13,418 nucleotides of DNA, taken from positions 1-13,418 of the forward strand of contig JALXAI010000435.1 of the NCBI GenBank assembly GCA_026992215.1, given 5' to 3'. This DNA is from Desulfobacterales bacterium (GTDB lineage Bacteria > Desulfobacterota > Syntrophobacteria > B119-G9). The notes beneath the pieces are model-generated. The model did not search any database. It saw only the letters and a list, made by a program, of their open reading frames with translations, and had not been told where the DNA came from. The translations under genes were made by a program, and so were the position numbers. This document shows, piece after piece, positions 1-7,905 of this stretch (within the stretch, counting starts at the first letter, position 1; each line of letters starts with the position of its first letter).

Positions 1-844
1 CACTTTTATTTATCAGCACATCCAGCTTCTCTCGCCTGCTCTTTCGAAGGTTTTCCCTGATCCTGTCAAAAACGATAATGGTATCATTTAGCGAATACCC
101 GACAATCGTCAGGAGAGCCGCCACTACCGCCAGGGTTATTTCCTTGTTCGTTATTGAGAAAGCACCCACCGTTATCGAAACGTCATGTATTAGCGCCACC
201 ACCGCTGCCAGGGCATAACTCAGCTTGAGGTACCAGCAAAATATCAGGGTAATTATGAGCGCTCCAAGAATCAAAATGGGCATGCTCACCCCCACAATTG
301 TAAGCACGTAAACGCCGGCAATAAGCGACAGCGCCAGGGAAATACTCAAGCCCCACTTCATTTCAAAACGCCCGGAAATGTATATGGCTATGAAGAGAAG
401 AGAGTAGTATATTGCCAGAAGCGCTTTCTGCCTCAGGTCCTTGCCAACCTTCGGCCCCACCATTTCCACGCGAAGCACCTCAACATTACCCTTGCCCACC
501 TTTTTTTCAAGGGCAAGTTTAACTTCCCTGCTCAAGGTCTGAAGTTTTGTTTCGGTGCGCTCGCTCCTCACCAAGAACTCATTGATATCTCCGCCTCCCA
601 GCTTTTGAATGGTAACGTCTTTCATACCGATAGCCTTCAGGCCGGTCCTTATATCATTTTCACTAACCGGAACCTTGAACTTAAGCTGCACCAGTGTACC
701 ACCGGAGAAGTCGACTCCGTACCTCGGGCCACCATGCATTACCAGAGATATCACTCCGGCAATAATCAACAGCAACGAAAATGAAAAAGCCAATTTGCGC
801 TTGCCGATAAAATCGATGTTGACGTCCGGTCGAATCAGTTCCAT
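1..844 (-). CDS. secF: Protein translocase subunit SecF (3' end cut by window edge)
   Basis: SecF pairs with SecD in the inner membrane and uses the proton gradient to help the SecYEG channel complete protein export. The frame opens with ATG at 844, preceded by an AAGGGA ribosome site, and stays open for 281 codons to the left edge, so the last membrane segments are missing. Visible features: first membrane segment at about residues 18-36, the periplasmic entry motif YGVDFSGGT at 42-50, the VGPKVGKDL motif at 129-137, and the SecF signature SLNDTIIVFDRIREN at 251-265 after the HD of helix 3 (220-221). It lies 35 bases after secD and is surely in the same operon. Odd: between RFE (159-161) and HD there are 58 residues, against 12 in E. 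coli SecF, and the extra stretch is hydrophobic. Identity is certain; the start is well supported. Confidence 0.97.
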   Translation of the reverse strand, partial: MELIRPDVNIDFIGKRKLAFSFSLLLIIAGVISLVMHGGPRYGVDFSGGTLVQLKFKVPVSENDIRTGLKAIGMKDVTIQKLGGGDINEFLVRSERTETKLQTLSREVKLALEKKVGKGNVEVLRVEMVGPKVGKDLRQKALLAIYYSLLFIAIYISGRFEMKWGLSISLALSLIAGVYVLTIVGVSMPILILGALIITLIFCWYLKLSYALAAVVALIHDVSITVGAFSITNKEITLAVVAALLTIVGYSLNDTIIVFDRIRENLRKSRREKLDVLINKS

Positions 845-879
845 TTTTTATCCCTTGAAGTTCTCTGGTTTCTGCTATG

Positions 880-2478
880 TTAAATGCTTATACTTTTAAT
901 CCTGCGCTTTTGCAGGAGATAATCATAGACCAGCCTGGTAAAAACGATGGCTGTAAACATGCTGGCAACAATACCAAGACTCAACGTTACCGCGAACCCG
1001 CGAATAGGGCCCGTGCCGAACTGGAACAGAACCACTGCCGCAATAAGCGTGGTAACATTCGCGTCCACTATGGTGAGAGTGGCTCTGGCGTAACCATGAT
1101 CAATGGCAGCCCTGGGAGTCTTTCCGAGTCTTAACTCTTCTCTTATCCTTTCAAAGATGAGAACGTTAGCATCCACCGCCATACCAATCGTCAAAATGAT
1201 ACCCGCGATACCGGGAAGTGTCAGGGTTGCCCTCAGGGCCGCAAGGCCCGCCATGATAATAATGATATTGAGAACCAGGGCAACATCGGCCAGTATCCCG
1301 GACAGCTTGTAATAAATGCCCATAAACAGAACAACAAGCAGACCACCGATGGCCATGGATCTCAGCCCGCTCCTGATAGAATCGTAACCCAGCGACGGCC
1401 CCACGGTTCTTTCTTCCAGGATCTTAACCGGAGCCGGAAGCGATCCTGCTCTAAGCACTATCGCAAGGTCCCGCGCTTCATCCATCGTGAAAGAACCGGT
1501 GATACTGGCTCTCCCTCCCGAAATCCGCTCCTGGATCACCGGTGCCGAATAAACAACCCCGTCGAGAACAATAGCAAGCCTTTTTTTAACGTTTTCCGCC
1601 GTTATCCTTTCGAAGATTCTTGCCCCTTCCGGGCTAAAAGTTAAAGCAACGTACGGCGTGTTGTACCTGTTATCTATTCTGACCCTGGCGTCAGTGACAT
1701 ATTCCCCGGTAAGAAGCGTGTGATCTTTCAGCACGATTTTCGTTTCCCGTACCTCACCCGTTGCCCTGTCAACAGTTCTCATGGGATACACTTTGTCTCC
1801 GGGAGGAAGTTCACCTTTCAGGGCTCTATCCAGGCTCACACTGTCATCTACCAGTTTAAATTCCAGAACGGCAGTTTTTCCGATTAGGTCTATCGCCCTC
1901 TGCGGGTCCTTGATACCGGGTAGCTGGATCAGAATCCGGTCTTCACCCTGCGGTCGGATGTCCGGCTCACTCACCCCGAACTGGTCAATCCGGTTTCTGA
2001 TGGTCTCCAAAGCCTGGCTCACTGCCAGCTTTTTTATCCGCTCCACTTCCTTGGCTTTAAGGGTGAGCTTGTAATACAACTTGCCGTTTTGGACCTCCGG
2101 AGTTCCCATCTCCAGAAAGGGAAACTCGTTTTTGACTATCCGTTCGAACTTGGGTCGATCTCCCGTGCGCGTGAGAACCACCACGATTTTGTTGACCCCT
2201 TCTCGATTAAGCTTAATAAAGTGAACTCCCTTTTTGCGCAAAATTCTCTTGAGCTCGTGCACTTCACGCTCAACCGAGCTTTCAACCGCCTTGTCCGCCT
2301 GCACCTCCAGAACCAGATGCATCCCTCCTTGAAGGTCCAAACCAAGATGAACTTTATCCGTGGGCAAATATTTTGACCACCAGGGAGGAAGCTTGGCAGT
2401 CAAGGTGGGGGTCAAAAAAATTATCGATAAAACAATCACACCTGCTACCAGAAGAGTTCGCCACTTTAAATTCTTCAA
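880..2478 (-). CDS. secD: Protein translocase subunit SecD
   Basis: SecD is the larger partner of SecF. Its periplasmic domain captures the emerging preprotein and its membrane domain carries the proton-coupled movement. The 532-residue product has an N-terminal membrane segment (about 8-24), the DLQGGMHLVLEV motif at about 48-59, a large periplasmic region with the conserved GEDRILIQLPGIKDP stretch, and a C-terminal five-helix RND-like block. That block carries the signature GMAVDANVLIFERIREE and the following FGTGPIRGFAVTL segment. The start is a TTG at 2478; AAGGAG lies about 9 bases upstream and no better ATG is nearby. The length fits the shorter SecD proteins of many bacteria (E. coli 615). 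It sits between yajC and secF in one operon. Identity is certain. Confidence 0.98.
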   Translation of the reverse strand: MKNLKWRTLLVAGVIVLSIIFLTPTLTAKLPPWWSKYLPTDKVHLGLDLQGGMHLVLEVQADKAVESSVEREVHELKRILRKKGVHFIKLNREGVNKIVVVLTRTGDRPKFERIVKNEFPFLEMGTPEVQNGKLYYKLTLKAKEVERIKKLAVSQALETIRNRIDQFGVSEPDIRPQGEDRILIQLPGIKDPQRAIDLIGKTAVLEFKLVDDSVSLDRALKGELPPGDKVYPMRTVDRATGEVRETKIVLKDHTLLTGEYVTDARVRIDNRYNTPYVALTFSPEGARIFERITAENVKKRLAIVLDGVVYSAPVIQERISGGRASITGSFTMDEARDLAIVLRAGSLPAPVKILEERTVGPSLGYDSIRSGLRSMAIGGLLVVLFMGIYYKLSGILADVALVLNIIIIMAGLAALRATLTLPGIAGIILTIGMAVDANVLIFERIREELRLGKTPRAAIDHGYARATLTIVDANVTTLIAAVVLFQFGTGPIRGFAVTLSLGIVASMFTAIVFTRLVYDYLLQKRRIKSISI

Positions 2479-2537
2479 CAGTACTTACTCCTTCTTGCCT
2501 AGAACCTCTTCACATCACTTGTTGTTGAATCGACCCG

Positions 2538-2885
2538 TTAAGACTGGGTTTGTTCTCTGACCAGTCCGGCGATGTATCCCCTGTGGACTTTAACCCTGAC
2601 CTTGTCAGCGTTCTTGCCTACTTCAGCTACTTCAAGCGTTACAACCGTATCGGTAAGATTGGTTATTTTACCCTGTAGCCCGCCTTGAGTTATCACCAGG
2701 TCATCCCTCTTGAGATTGGCCAGCATCTGCCGGTGTTCCTTCTGCTTCTTCTGCTGAGGCCTTATTAGAAGGAAATAAAATATTGCGAACATTAGGATAA
2801 TGGGTATAAAAGCACCAAAACCACCCTGCTGAGCGCCTGCTTTCCCGCCCATTCCCATCGCATAGGCAACGCTTGCAAAATCCAT
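2538..2885 (-). CDS. yajC: Sec translocon accessory protein YajC
   Basis: YajC is a small single-span inner-membrane protein that associates with SecDF and SecYEG. The 115-residue product has a short glycine- and alanine-rich N-terminus, one hydrophobic segment (about 23-42) ending in the family hallmark LIRPQQKKQKEH, then a small cytoplasmic domain with GDDLVITQGGLQGKI-type sequence (here KRDDLVITQGGLQGKI). The start at 2885 follows a strong GGGAGG site 5 bases upstream. It lies 46 bases after tgt and 59 before secD, the classic order. Function of YajC is accessory and not fully defined even in model species; the family call itself is certain. Confidence 0.97.
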   Translation of the reverse strand: MDFASVAYAMGMGGKAGAQQGGFGAFIPIILMFAIFYFLLIRPQQKKQKEHRQMLANLKRDDLVITQGGLQGKITNLTDTVVTLEVAEVGKNADKVRVKVHRGYIAGLVREQTQS

Positions 2886-2931
2886 ATACTCCTCCCAAAA
2901 TTTTTTTTATGCTTAATTAGCGCCAAAATGC

Positions 2932-4059
2932 CTAGTTGGCAACCTTTTTTTCAGATTCTTCTCGCATTTGGAACTCTTTTCTCAATTTTTCAAGCGTTCC
3001 ATCCTTAATTGCTCTTCTGACCTCTTTTATAATCGAAAAATAGTAATGCAAATTGTGCATGGTATTCAAGCGATAAGATAATAGCTCCCTGTTTACGTAG
3101 AGATGCCTCAGGTATCCCCGCGTAAAATTTCTGCAAACATAACAGGAACACTCGGGATCAACGGGGTTCTTATCCCTGAAATATTTATGATTCTTGATCT
3201 GGATACTGCCTTTACTCGTGTACAACATTCCATTTCTCGCATTGCGGGTGGGCAGAACGCAATCAAAAAGATCAACACCGTGTGATATTGCCTCAACCAG
3301 ATCCAACGGGGTCCCCATACCCATTAAATAACGTGGCTTGTTTCCAGGAAGTTCCGGTACGATCTCAGAGATAACCCTGAACGTATCCTCTTTCGGTTCG
3401 CCCACGCTCAGGCTGCCCACGGCATATCCGGGAAAATCGATTTCCCGAAGCGCTGTCGCGCATTCCTTCCTCAGGTCAGTGAATACTCCGCCCTGCACAA
3501 TGCCGAAAAGTAACTGGTCTTCCCTCCTTTTGCTTTCCTTGCACCTTTTTGCCCACCTTACTGTTCTGCGCATGGATTCTTCAACATATTCCCTCGATAC
3601 GGGGTATGGCGTGCACTCGTCGAGGCACATAATAATATCCGCACCAAGGTTTTCCTGGATTCTTACGGCAGACTCGGGGGAAAAAAAATGTTCCGAGCCG
3701 TCTATGTGAGAACGAAATACAACTCCGTCTTCACTTATCTTTCTTCTGCCCGCCAGGCTCATAACCTGAAAGCCACCGCTGTCCGTCAAAATGGGACCAT
3801 TCCAGTTCATGAAACGATGCAAACCTCCGAAATCTCTTACGACCTCGTCTCCCGGTCTCAGGTAAAGATGATACGCATTGGCAAGAACAATCTCCCCGCC
3901 AAGCTCGGCAACCTCTTCCGGAGTAAGGCTTTTGACGCTGGCAAGGGTTCCAACCGGCATAAATGCAGGAGTCGTGATTTTTCCGTGAACCGTCTCAAGC
4001 GTTCCCACCCTGGCACAGGTGTGCTTGTCTTTGTATTTTATTTCAAAACACCTATTCAT
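2932..4059 (-). CDS. tgt: Queuine tRNA-ribosyltransferase (TGT)
   Basis: TGT swaps guanine at the wobble position 34 of GUN-anticodon tRNAs for the queuosine precursor preQ1. The 375-residue protein shows the TIM-barrel family motifs in order: LTDSGGFQVMSL with the acid/base Asp at 93, FGIVQGG near 186-191, the glycine-rich GYAVGSLSVGEP (211-222), the nucleophile Asp266 in DLFDCVLPTR, and the zinc site Cys304, Cys306, Cys309 and His335. All catalytic and metal residues are present and the length is normal for bacterial TGT. The ATG at 4059 begins 9 bases after the queA stop with no clear ribosome site, which suggests translational coupling to queA. Its product is the substrate for QueA. Confidence 0.98.
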   Translation of the reverse strand: MNRCFEIKYKDKHTCARVGTLETVHGKITTPAFMPVGTLASVKSLTPEEVAELGGEIVLANAYHLYLRPGDEVVRDFGGLHRFMNWNGPILTDSGGFQVMSLAGRRKISEDGVVFRSHIDGSEHFFSPESAVRIQENLGADIIMCLDECTPYPVSREYVEESMRRTVRWAKRCKESKRREDQLLFGIVQGGVFTDLRKECATALREIDFPGYAVGSLSVGEPKEDTFRVISEIVPELPGNKPRYLMGMGTPLDLVEAISHGVDLFDCVLPTRNARNGMLYTSKGSIQIKNHKYFRDKNPVDPECSCYVCRNFTRGYLRHLYVNRELLSYRLNTMHNLHYYFSIIKEVRRAIKDGTLEKLRKEFQMREESEKKVAN

Positions 4060-4068
4060 ATCTGCACG

Positions 4069-5166
4069 TCAAAGAATGATCATGGCGTCACCATAGCTGA
4101 AAAAACGGTATTCCTTATCCAGGGCTTCCCTGTAAGCCTTGAGTATCAATTCCCGCCCCGCGAAAGCTGACACCAACAGTATAAGGCTTGATTTGGGCCA
4201 GTGGAAATTAGTTATTATCCTGCTGACAATCTTAAAACGGTAACCGGGATATATGAAATGATCACACAAACCACGATAAGGAACAATAGCACCCTTTCTG
4301 GTGGCAAGGAATTCCAGGGCTCTCACAACGGTGGTTCCCACCGCGACTATTCGTTTACCCCGGGCTCTTGCTTCCGATATTTTCCTTGCTTCTCCAGGGC
4401 TTACCTCAAGATACTCGGCGTGCATCCTGTGTTCCCTGATATCCCTGCAGCGAATCGGACTGAAAGTACCGTAACCCACGTGCAGGGTCAACATTGCCGT
4501 TTCAATCCCCCTGGATGAGAGCTCTTCCAGCAGTTCTTCGCTGAAATGCAACCCCGCGGTGGGAGACGCAACAGCTCCCGGAGACCTCGCATAAACCGTC
4601 TGGTAATACTTTACGTCCTTGTCCAGCGGCACCCGGTCTTTTCTTTTAATGTAAGGAGGAAGAGGCATCACACCGTGCTCCTCCAGGGCCAGTTCTATCG
4701 GTTTGCCTGAAATGAACTTGAGCCTCGTTCTGCCCTCCCTGACCTTCTCCAGCACCCTGGCTTTAAGTTTCTCTGAAAAAATCAAAAGGCTTCCCTGCTT
4801 CGGCGGCTTGGATGCCTTTACCATGCATTCGAAAGAAACATCCCGCTCGTTCGCGGTAGCAAGGTCAACGTTGGGATCTATAACCAGCACTTCAACCTTT
4901 CCACCCGTTTCTTTCCTGCCAAAAAGGCGAGCTGGTATAACCCTGGTGTCATTCAGGACTATAAGATCTTTTTCATCCAGCAACCCCGGCAACTGCGAAA
5001 AAAAGCAGTGATGCAGTTTTCCGGTTGATCTGTCCACCACGAGCAGCCTGGCCTTCTCCCTTTTTTCCCGCGGCTCTTGGGCAATTGCTTCGGGAGGTAC
5101 CGGAAAATCATAGTCATCCAGGTCATAAGATATTGTATTCCGTATGTTCGCCGGTTTTTTGTTCAT
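4069..5166 (-). CDS. queA: S-adenosylmethionine:tRNA ribosyltransferase-isomerase QueA
   Basis: QueA moves the ribosyl part of S-adenosylmethionine onto preQ1-modified tRNA to give epoxyqueuosine, the step after TGT. The 365-residue product matches the family throughout: YDFPVPPEAIAQEP at the N-terminus, LIVLNDTRVIPARLFGRK, the block GAVASPTAGLHFSEELL, TLHVGYGTFSPI, and the C-terminal ITNFHWPKSSLILLVSAFAG followed by YRFFSYGDAMIIL. The ATG at 5166 adds about 13 residues before the usual YDL/DFDY start of the family, and no strong ribosome site is seen at normal distance (a GGAGAA lies about 16 bases away). No alternative ATG, GTG or TTG fits better. It is the first gene of the queA-tgt-yajC-secD-secF operon and has a good promoter upstream. 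Confidence 0.97.
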   Translation of the reverse strand: MNKKPANIRNTISYDLDDYDFPVPPEAIAQEPREKREKARLLVVDRSTGKLHHCFFSQLPGLLDEKDLIVLNDTRVIPARLFGRKETGGKVEVLVIDPNVDLATANERDVSFECMVKASKPPKQGSLLIFSEKLKARVLEKVREGRTRLKFISGKPIELALEEHGVMPLPPYIKRKDRVPLDKDVKYYQTVYARSPGAVASPTAGLHFSEELLEELSSRGIETAMLTLHVGYGTFSPIRCRDIREHRMHAEYLEVSPGEARKISEARARGKRIVAVGTTVVRALEFLATRKGAIVPYRGLCDHFIYPGYRFKIVSRIITNFHWPKSSLILLVSAFAGRELILKAYREALDKEYRFFSYGDAMIIL

Positions 5167-5231
5167 TTTGCAAAGCCGCGGTGTTCTCCAGTCGATTTTT
5201 GATACAGGGACTGTTCTTTAAGGCGAAGTCG

Positions 5232-5260
5232 ATATAAACACATGGGACAATGCAAGTCAA
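5232..5260 (-). promoter_or_regulatory. Predicted sigma70-type promoter of the queA-tgt-yajC-secDF operon
   Basis: On the minus strand TTGACT (5255-5260) and TTATAT (5232-5237) are separated by exactly 17 bases. Initiation would fall near 5225, giving a leader of about 59 bases before the queA ATG. The -35 box matches consensus at 5 of 6 positions. It is the only good match seen upstream of queA and is placed as expected in the divergent gap. Confidence 0.65.
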
Positions 5261-5280
5261 CCGGCTCTTGGAGAGCCCGG
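5261..5280. repeat. Inverted repeat just upstream of the queA -35 box
   Basis: GGCTCT (5263-5268) and AGAGCC (5272-5277) form a perfect 6-bp inverted repeat with a 3-base spacer, extendable by CC/GG at 5261-5262 and 5279-5280 across one bulged base. It abuts the -35 hexamer of the queA promoter and lies about 30 bases upstream of the htpX -35 box. It could be a regulator site or a chance palindrome; no T-run follows on either strand, so it is not an obvious terminator. Confidence 0.4.
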
Positions 5281-5310
5281 GAAGAAATATCAACCGGAGC
5301 GTCATAATGC

Positions 5311-5339
5311 TTGGCTTTGAGAAGCCAAATGGTTATAAT
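5311..5339 (+). promoter_or_regulatory. Predicted htpX promoter with an embedded operator-like palindrome
   Basis: TTGGCT (5311-5316) and a consensus TATAAT (5334-5339) are spaced by 17 bases, with initiation expected near 5346 and a leader of about 55 bases to the htpX ATG. The -35 hexamer is itself the left end of a perfect inverted repeat, TTGGCTT-TGAG-AAGCCAA (5311-5328). A protein bound there would cover the -35 box and half the spacer, which is the usual place for a repressor. The promoter is a good match by eye; the operator role is inferred. Confidence 0.65.
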
Positions 5340-5399
5340 CTACAAGAAATTCTGACATGTTAGTTAACCAAACAGGAACTTACGGGAGGTTTGAACAGA

Positions 5400-6251
5400 A
5401 TGGGAAACCAGATAAGAACTGTAATTCTTCTTGGTTTGCTTACGGGAGTGATAGTATGGATCGGAAGGCTTTTTGGCGGCCCCCAGGGAATGATTATTGC
5501 TTTTGTGTTCGCGATGATAATGAACTTCGCGAGTTACTGGTTTTCAGACAAGATCGTTCTGGCCATGTACAGGGCTCGTGAAATTTCACCTGATGAAGCT
5601 CCAGAACTATACAACATGGTTCGCGAATTGGCCGGCAACGCCGGATTGCCGATGCCGCGAATTTACATTGTTCCTTCCCAGGCGCCCAACGCCTTTGCCA
5701 CCGGAAGAGACCCGAAGCACGCGGTGGTAGCGGTAACAGAAGGGATACTCCGGCTGCTGAGCATGGACGAATTGAGGGGCGTTCTGGCACACGAGTTGTC
5801 ACACATCAAGAACAGGGATATCCTGATAGGCTCCGTTGCCGCAACCTTGGCGGGCGTAGTTATGATTCTTGCCGATATGGCCAGGTGGGGTGCGATATTT
5901 GGCACATTCGGAGGTGATGATGATGAAGGAGGCGGTATAATAGGTCTCCTAGTGGTTTCCATTGTCGCACCAATTGCCGCGGTGCTGATACAGATGGCAA
6001 TCTCAAGGTCGAGGGAATTTCTCGCAGACGCAACAGGTGCGAAAATTTCCCACAACCCGGAAGGGCTGGCGAGGGCGCTTGAAAAACTTTCCTACGCATC
6101 ACAGAAGATCCCCATGGTCGAGGCCAGGCCCCAGACAGCTCACATGTTTATAGTGAACCCGCTAACCGGGAAAGGAATTGCAACCCTTTTCAGCACACAT
6201 CCCCCGGTAGAGGAAAGGATAAGAAGGCTACGAAGCATGAGAGTATATTGA
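5400..6251 (+). CDS. htpX: Membrane zinc metalloprotease HtpX (family M48)
   Basis: HtpX is an inner-membrane protease that degrades misfolded membrane proteins alongside FtsH. From the ATG at 5400 the product has 283 residues: two N-terminal hydrophobic segments (about 5-22 and 29-46), the zinc motif HELSH at 131-135, two more hydrophobic segments (about 142-162 and 179-200), and the third zinc ligand Glu206 in SRSREFLADATGA. The C-terminal FSTHPPVEERIRRL is also typical. A TTG at 5391 is in frame, but the GGGAGG site at 5384-5389 is 1 base from it and about 10 from the ATG, so the ATG is preferred. It appears monocistronic, with its own promoter and a hairpin after the stop. Length and motifs are complete. 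Confidence 0.97.
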   Translation: MGNQIRTVILLGLLTGVIVWIGRLFGGPQGMIIAFVFAMIMNFASYWFSDKIVLAMYRAREISPDEAPELYNMVRELAGNAGLPMPRIYIVPSQAPNAFATGRDPKHAVVAVTEGILRLLSMDELRGVLAHELSHIKNRDILIGSVAATLAGVVMILADMARWGAIFGTFGGDDDEGGGIIGLLVVSIVAPIAAVLIQMAISRSREFLADATGAKISHNPEGLARALEKLSYASQKIPMVEARPQTAHMFIVNPLTGKGIATLFSTHPPVEERIRRLRSMRVY

Positions 6252-6260
6252 TACCGTTCA

Positions 6261-6288
6261 GAGGTCTTCCCTGTCAGGGGAAGGCCTC
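6261..6288. terminator. Stem-loop after htpX, possible terminator
   Basis: Two 11-base arms (6261-6271 and 6278-6288) pair with one T-G wobble around a 6-base loop, 9 bases after the htpX stop. The stem is GC-rich, but what follows on the plus strand is ACTTTAGC with only three Ts, so it is a weak intrinsic terminator at best. It also lies about 155 bases downstream of the rlmD stop on the other strand. From 6289 to 6442 I see no gene and no further clear signal. Confidence 0.5.
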
Positions 6289-6442
6289 GGAACTTTAGCA
6301 CCACAGTACGTGAAAGATTCGCCTGTCGTAGCCATTTCGCAGTCGATAGAGAGAAAAAATACCGGGTTTAAAGAATATTGGGTTCAAAACACCTGCAGCT
6401 ATGTGCATAACTTTTTGCCAATTGGCACCTTCCGCTTTGAGG

Positions 6443-7864
6443 CTATCTTTCCAATAACGCCACCGTTTCCATGTGAGTGGTATGCGGGAACAGATCAACC
6501 ACTCTAAGTTTTATGAGCCTGTACTTTTCGGACAGTATTTTCACATCTCTCGAAAAAGTCGTAGGGTTGCACGAAACCGCGATTATCCTTGGTGCTTCGA
6601 TCTCCAGGAGTCCGTTTACGACATCTTTATGCATTCCCGCCCGGGGAGGATCGGTAATAATAACATCGGGTTTTCCATAGCGCCTGGCAAGCTGCTGAAA
6701 ATTAGCGGCAATCTCCTTCAAGTCACCACTCAGAAAAATGCAATTCGACACCCCGTTTTCAGCACAGTTTCTTTCCGCATCCTTTATGGCTTCCGGGAGC
6801 AGCTCGATACCAAGGACCCGTTTTACCTTACTTGCCACGTATATGCTTATGGTGCCGGCACCACAGTAAAGATCCCACACGGTCTCGTGCCCTTCGGGCC
6901 GCATGAACTTGACAATTTCATCGTACAATCTTTTCGTACCCTCCGTGTTGGTCTGGAAAAAGGAGTTAACCGAAAAAGTAAAGGTCACATCTCCCAGCGT
7001 CTCTTTTATTTTCCCGGGACCATATACCGGTACTGATGTGTCCCCATAGGCTATCTGGGCTTTTTTATCGCTAACGGAATGCACCAGGGATGACACAAAT
7101 CCGCATTCCTTTTTTAGCCTGTCTGTTATCCTCTCAATAGCGTCCCTCTGCTGGTCTGAGCGGAGCGCCGTCGTAATCAGGTTAACAAGAAAATCACCGT
7201 TGGTCTTGCTGTGACGAATCACCAGGAACCTCCAGAACCCCTGATGACTCAATGTGTCATAGGCCCTCAATCCACTACCGGAACTAACATCCCTTACCAC
7301 CTCGATTATTTTGTTGGTTTCAGGCGCCTGCAACCAGCATTCGCTGATGTCCACCACCTTTTCCCAGCGTCCTCGCGCATGAAAACCAAGGGCAAAGTCT
7401 TTTGGCCTGACAAGCTTGTTCGACTCGATTTCCTCAGGCAGCAGCCATCTCCTGGGACCAAAAGTAAATTCAAGCTTGTTCCTGTAGTGATAAATCGAAG
7501 GAGAGGGGATGGTTGGAAGAAACTCGCAATCAGATACGCTCCCAATGCGGGAAACCGATTCCCTTACCTGCTCCGTTTTAATTTCAAGCTGTTTTCCGTA
7601 ATCCAGGTTCTGCCACAGGCAGCCACCACAGGTACCGAAATGACGACACCTGGGCTCCGCCTTCCATGGACTTTCCTTCAATACTTCGAGACAAACAGCT
7701 TCAGCATATGATGCACGTTTTTTTACAATCTTTGCCAGAACGCGTTGTCCCGGCAACACGTTTCGTACAAAAACAACAAAACCGTCTACCCGCGCGACTC
7801 CCTGTCCGCCATAAGCAATTTTTTCAATATCGAGCTCCAGTTCCGCTTTCTTCCGAAGTTTCAT
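6443..7864 (-). CDS. rlmD: 23S rRNA (uracil-C5)-methyltransferase, RlmD/RumA family
   Basis: This family methylates C5 of a specific uracil in 23S rRNA (or tRNA) using S-adenosylmethionine. The 473-residue product has an N-terminal TRAM RNA-binding domain (about 7-63), cysteines 73, 79 and 82 in CRHFGTCGGC that would hold a [4Fe-4S] cluster with a later cysteine, the SAM motif VWDLYCGAGTISIYVA, the DPPRAGMHKDVV motif, the catalytic cysteine in VSCNPTTFSRD, and the C-terminal FPHTTHMETVALLER with the conserved Glu. ATG at 7864 has GAGGGG 6 bases upstream. It stands alone between convergent htpX and the divergent mqnP. The exact target base cannot be read from sequence: U1939 is the default for this group, but RlmCD or TrmA-like targets remain possible. 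Confidence 0.93.
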   Translation of the reverse strand: MKLRKKAELELDIEKIAYGGQGVARVDGFVVFVRNVLPGQRVLAKIVKKRASYAEAVCLEVLKESPWKAEPRCRHFGTCGGCLWQNLDYGKQLEIKTEQVRESVSRIGSVSDCEFLPTIPSPSIYHYRNKLEFTFGPRRWLLPEEIESNKLVRPKDFALGFHARGRWEKVVDISECWLQAPETNKIIEVVRDVSSGSGLRAYDTLSHQGFWRFLVIRHSKTNGDFLVNLITTALRSDQQRDAIERITDRLKKECGFVSSLVHSVSDKKAQIAYGDTSVPVYGPGKIKETLGDVTFTFSVNSFFQTNTEGTKRLYDEIVKFMRPEGHETVWDLYCGAGTISIYVASKVKRVLGIELLPEAIKDAERNCAENGVSNCIFLSGDLKEIAANFQQLARRYGKPDVIITDPPRAGMHKDVVNGLLEIEAPRIIAVSCNPTTFSRDVKILSEKYRLIKLRVVDLFPHTTHMETVALLER

Positions 7865-7905
7865 CTCGTACCCCTCATCCTCTCCTCATCAATATCCAGG
7901 TTTCC

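Noticed and set aside
2922..2940. GCCAA/TTGGC repeat across the tgt stop as a terminator
   Set aside because: The stem is 5 bp with a 9-base loop and no T-run directly after it; yajC, secD and secF need transcription to continue through it.
3688..4170. Plus-strand open frame of 160 codons
   Set aside because: It lies wholly antisense to tgt and the end of queA, both of which have complete catalytic motifs.
5189..5213. CAGTC/GACTG hairpin in the queA leader considered as a preQ1 riboswitch
   Set aside because: The loop and tail do not match the preQ1-I or preQ1-II patterns, and queA-tgt consume preQ1 rather than make it, so such control would be unusual.
5391..5399. TTG at 5391 as the htpX start
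   Set aside because: It sits 1 base after the GGGAGG ribosome site, too close for initiation; the ATG at 5400 has normal spacing.
6417..6426. GCCAATTGGC palindrome near the rlmD stop as a terminator
   Set aside because: The half-arms are only 5 bases with no loop, and the adjoining run is A-rich on the minus strand, the wrong sense for an rlmD terminator.
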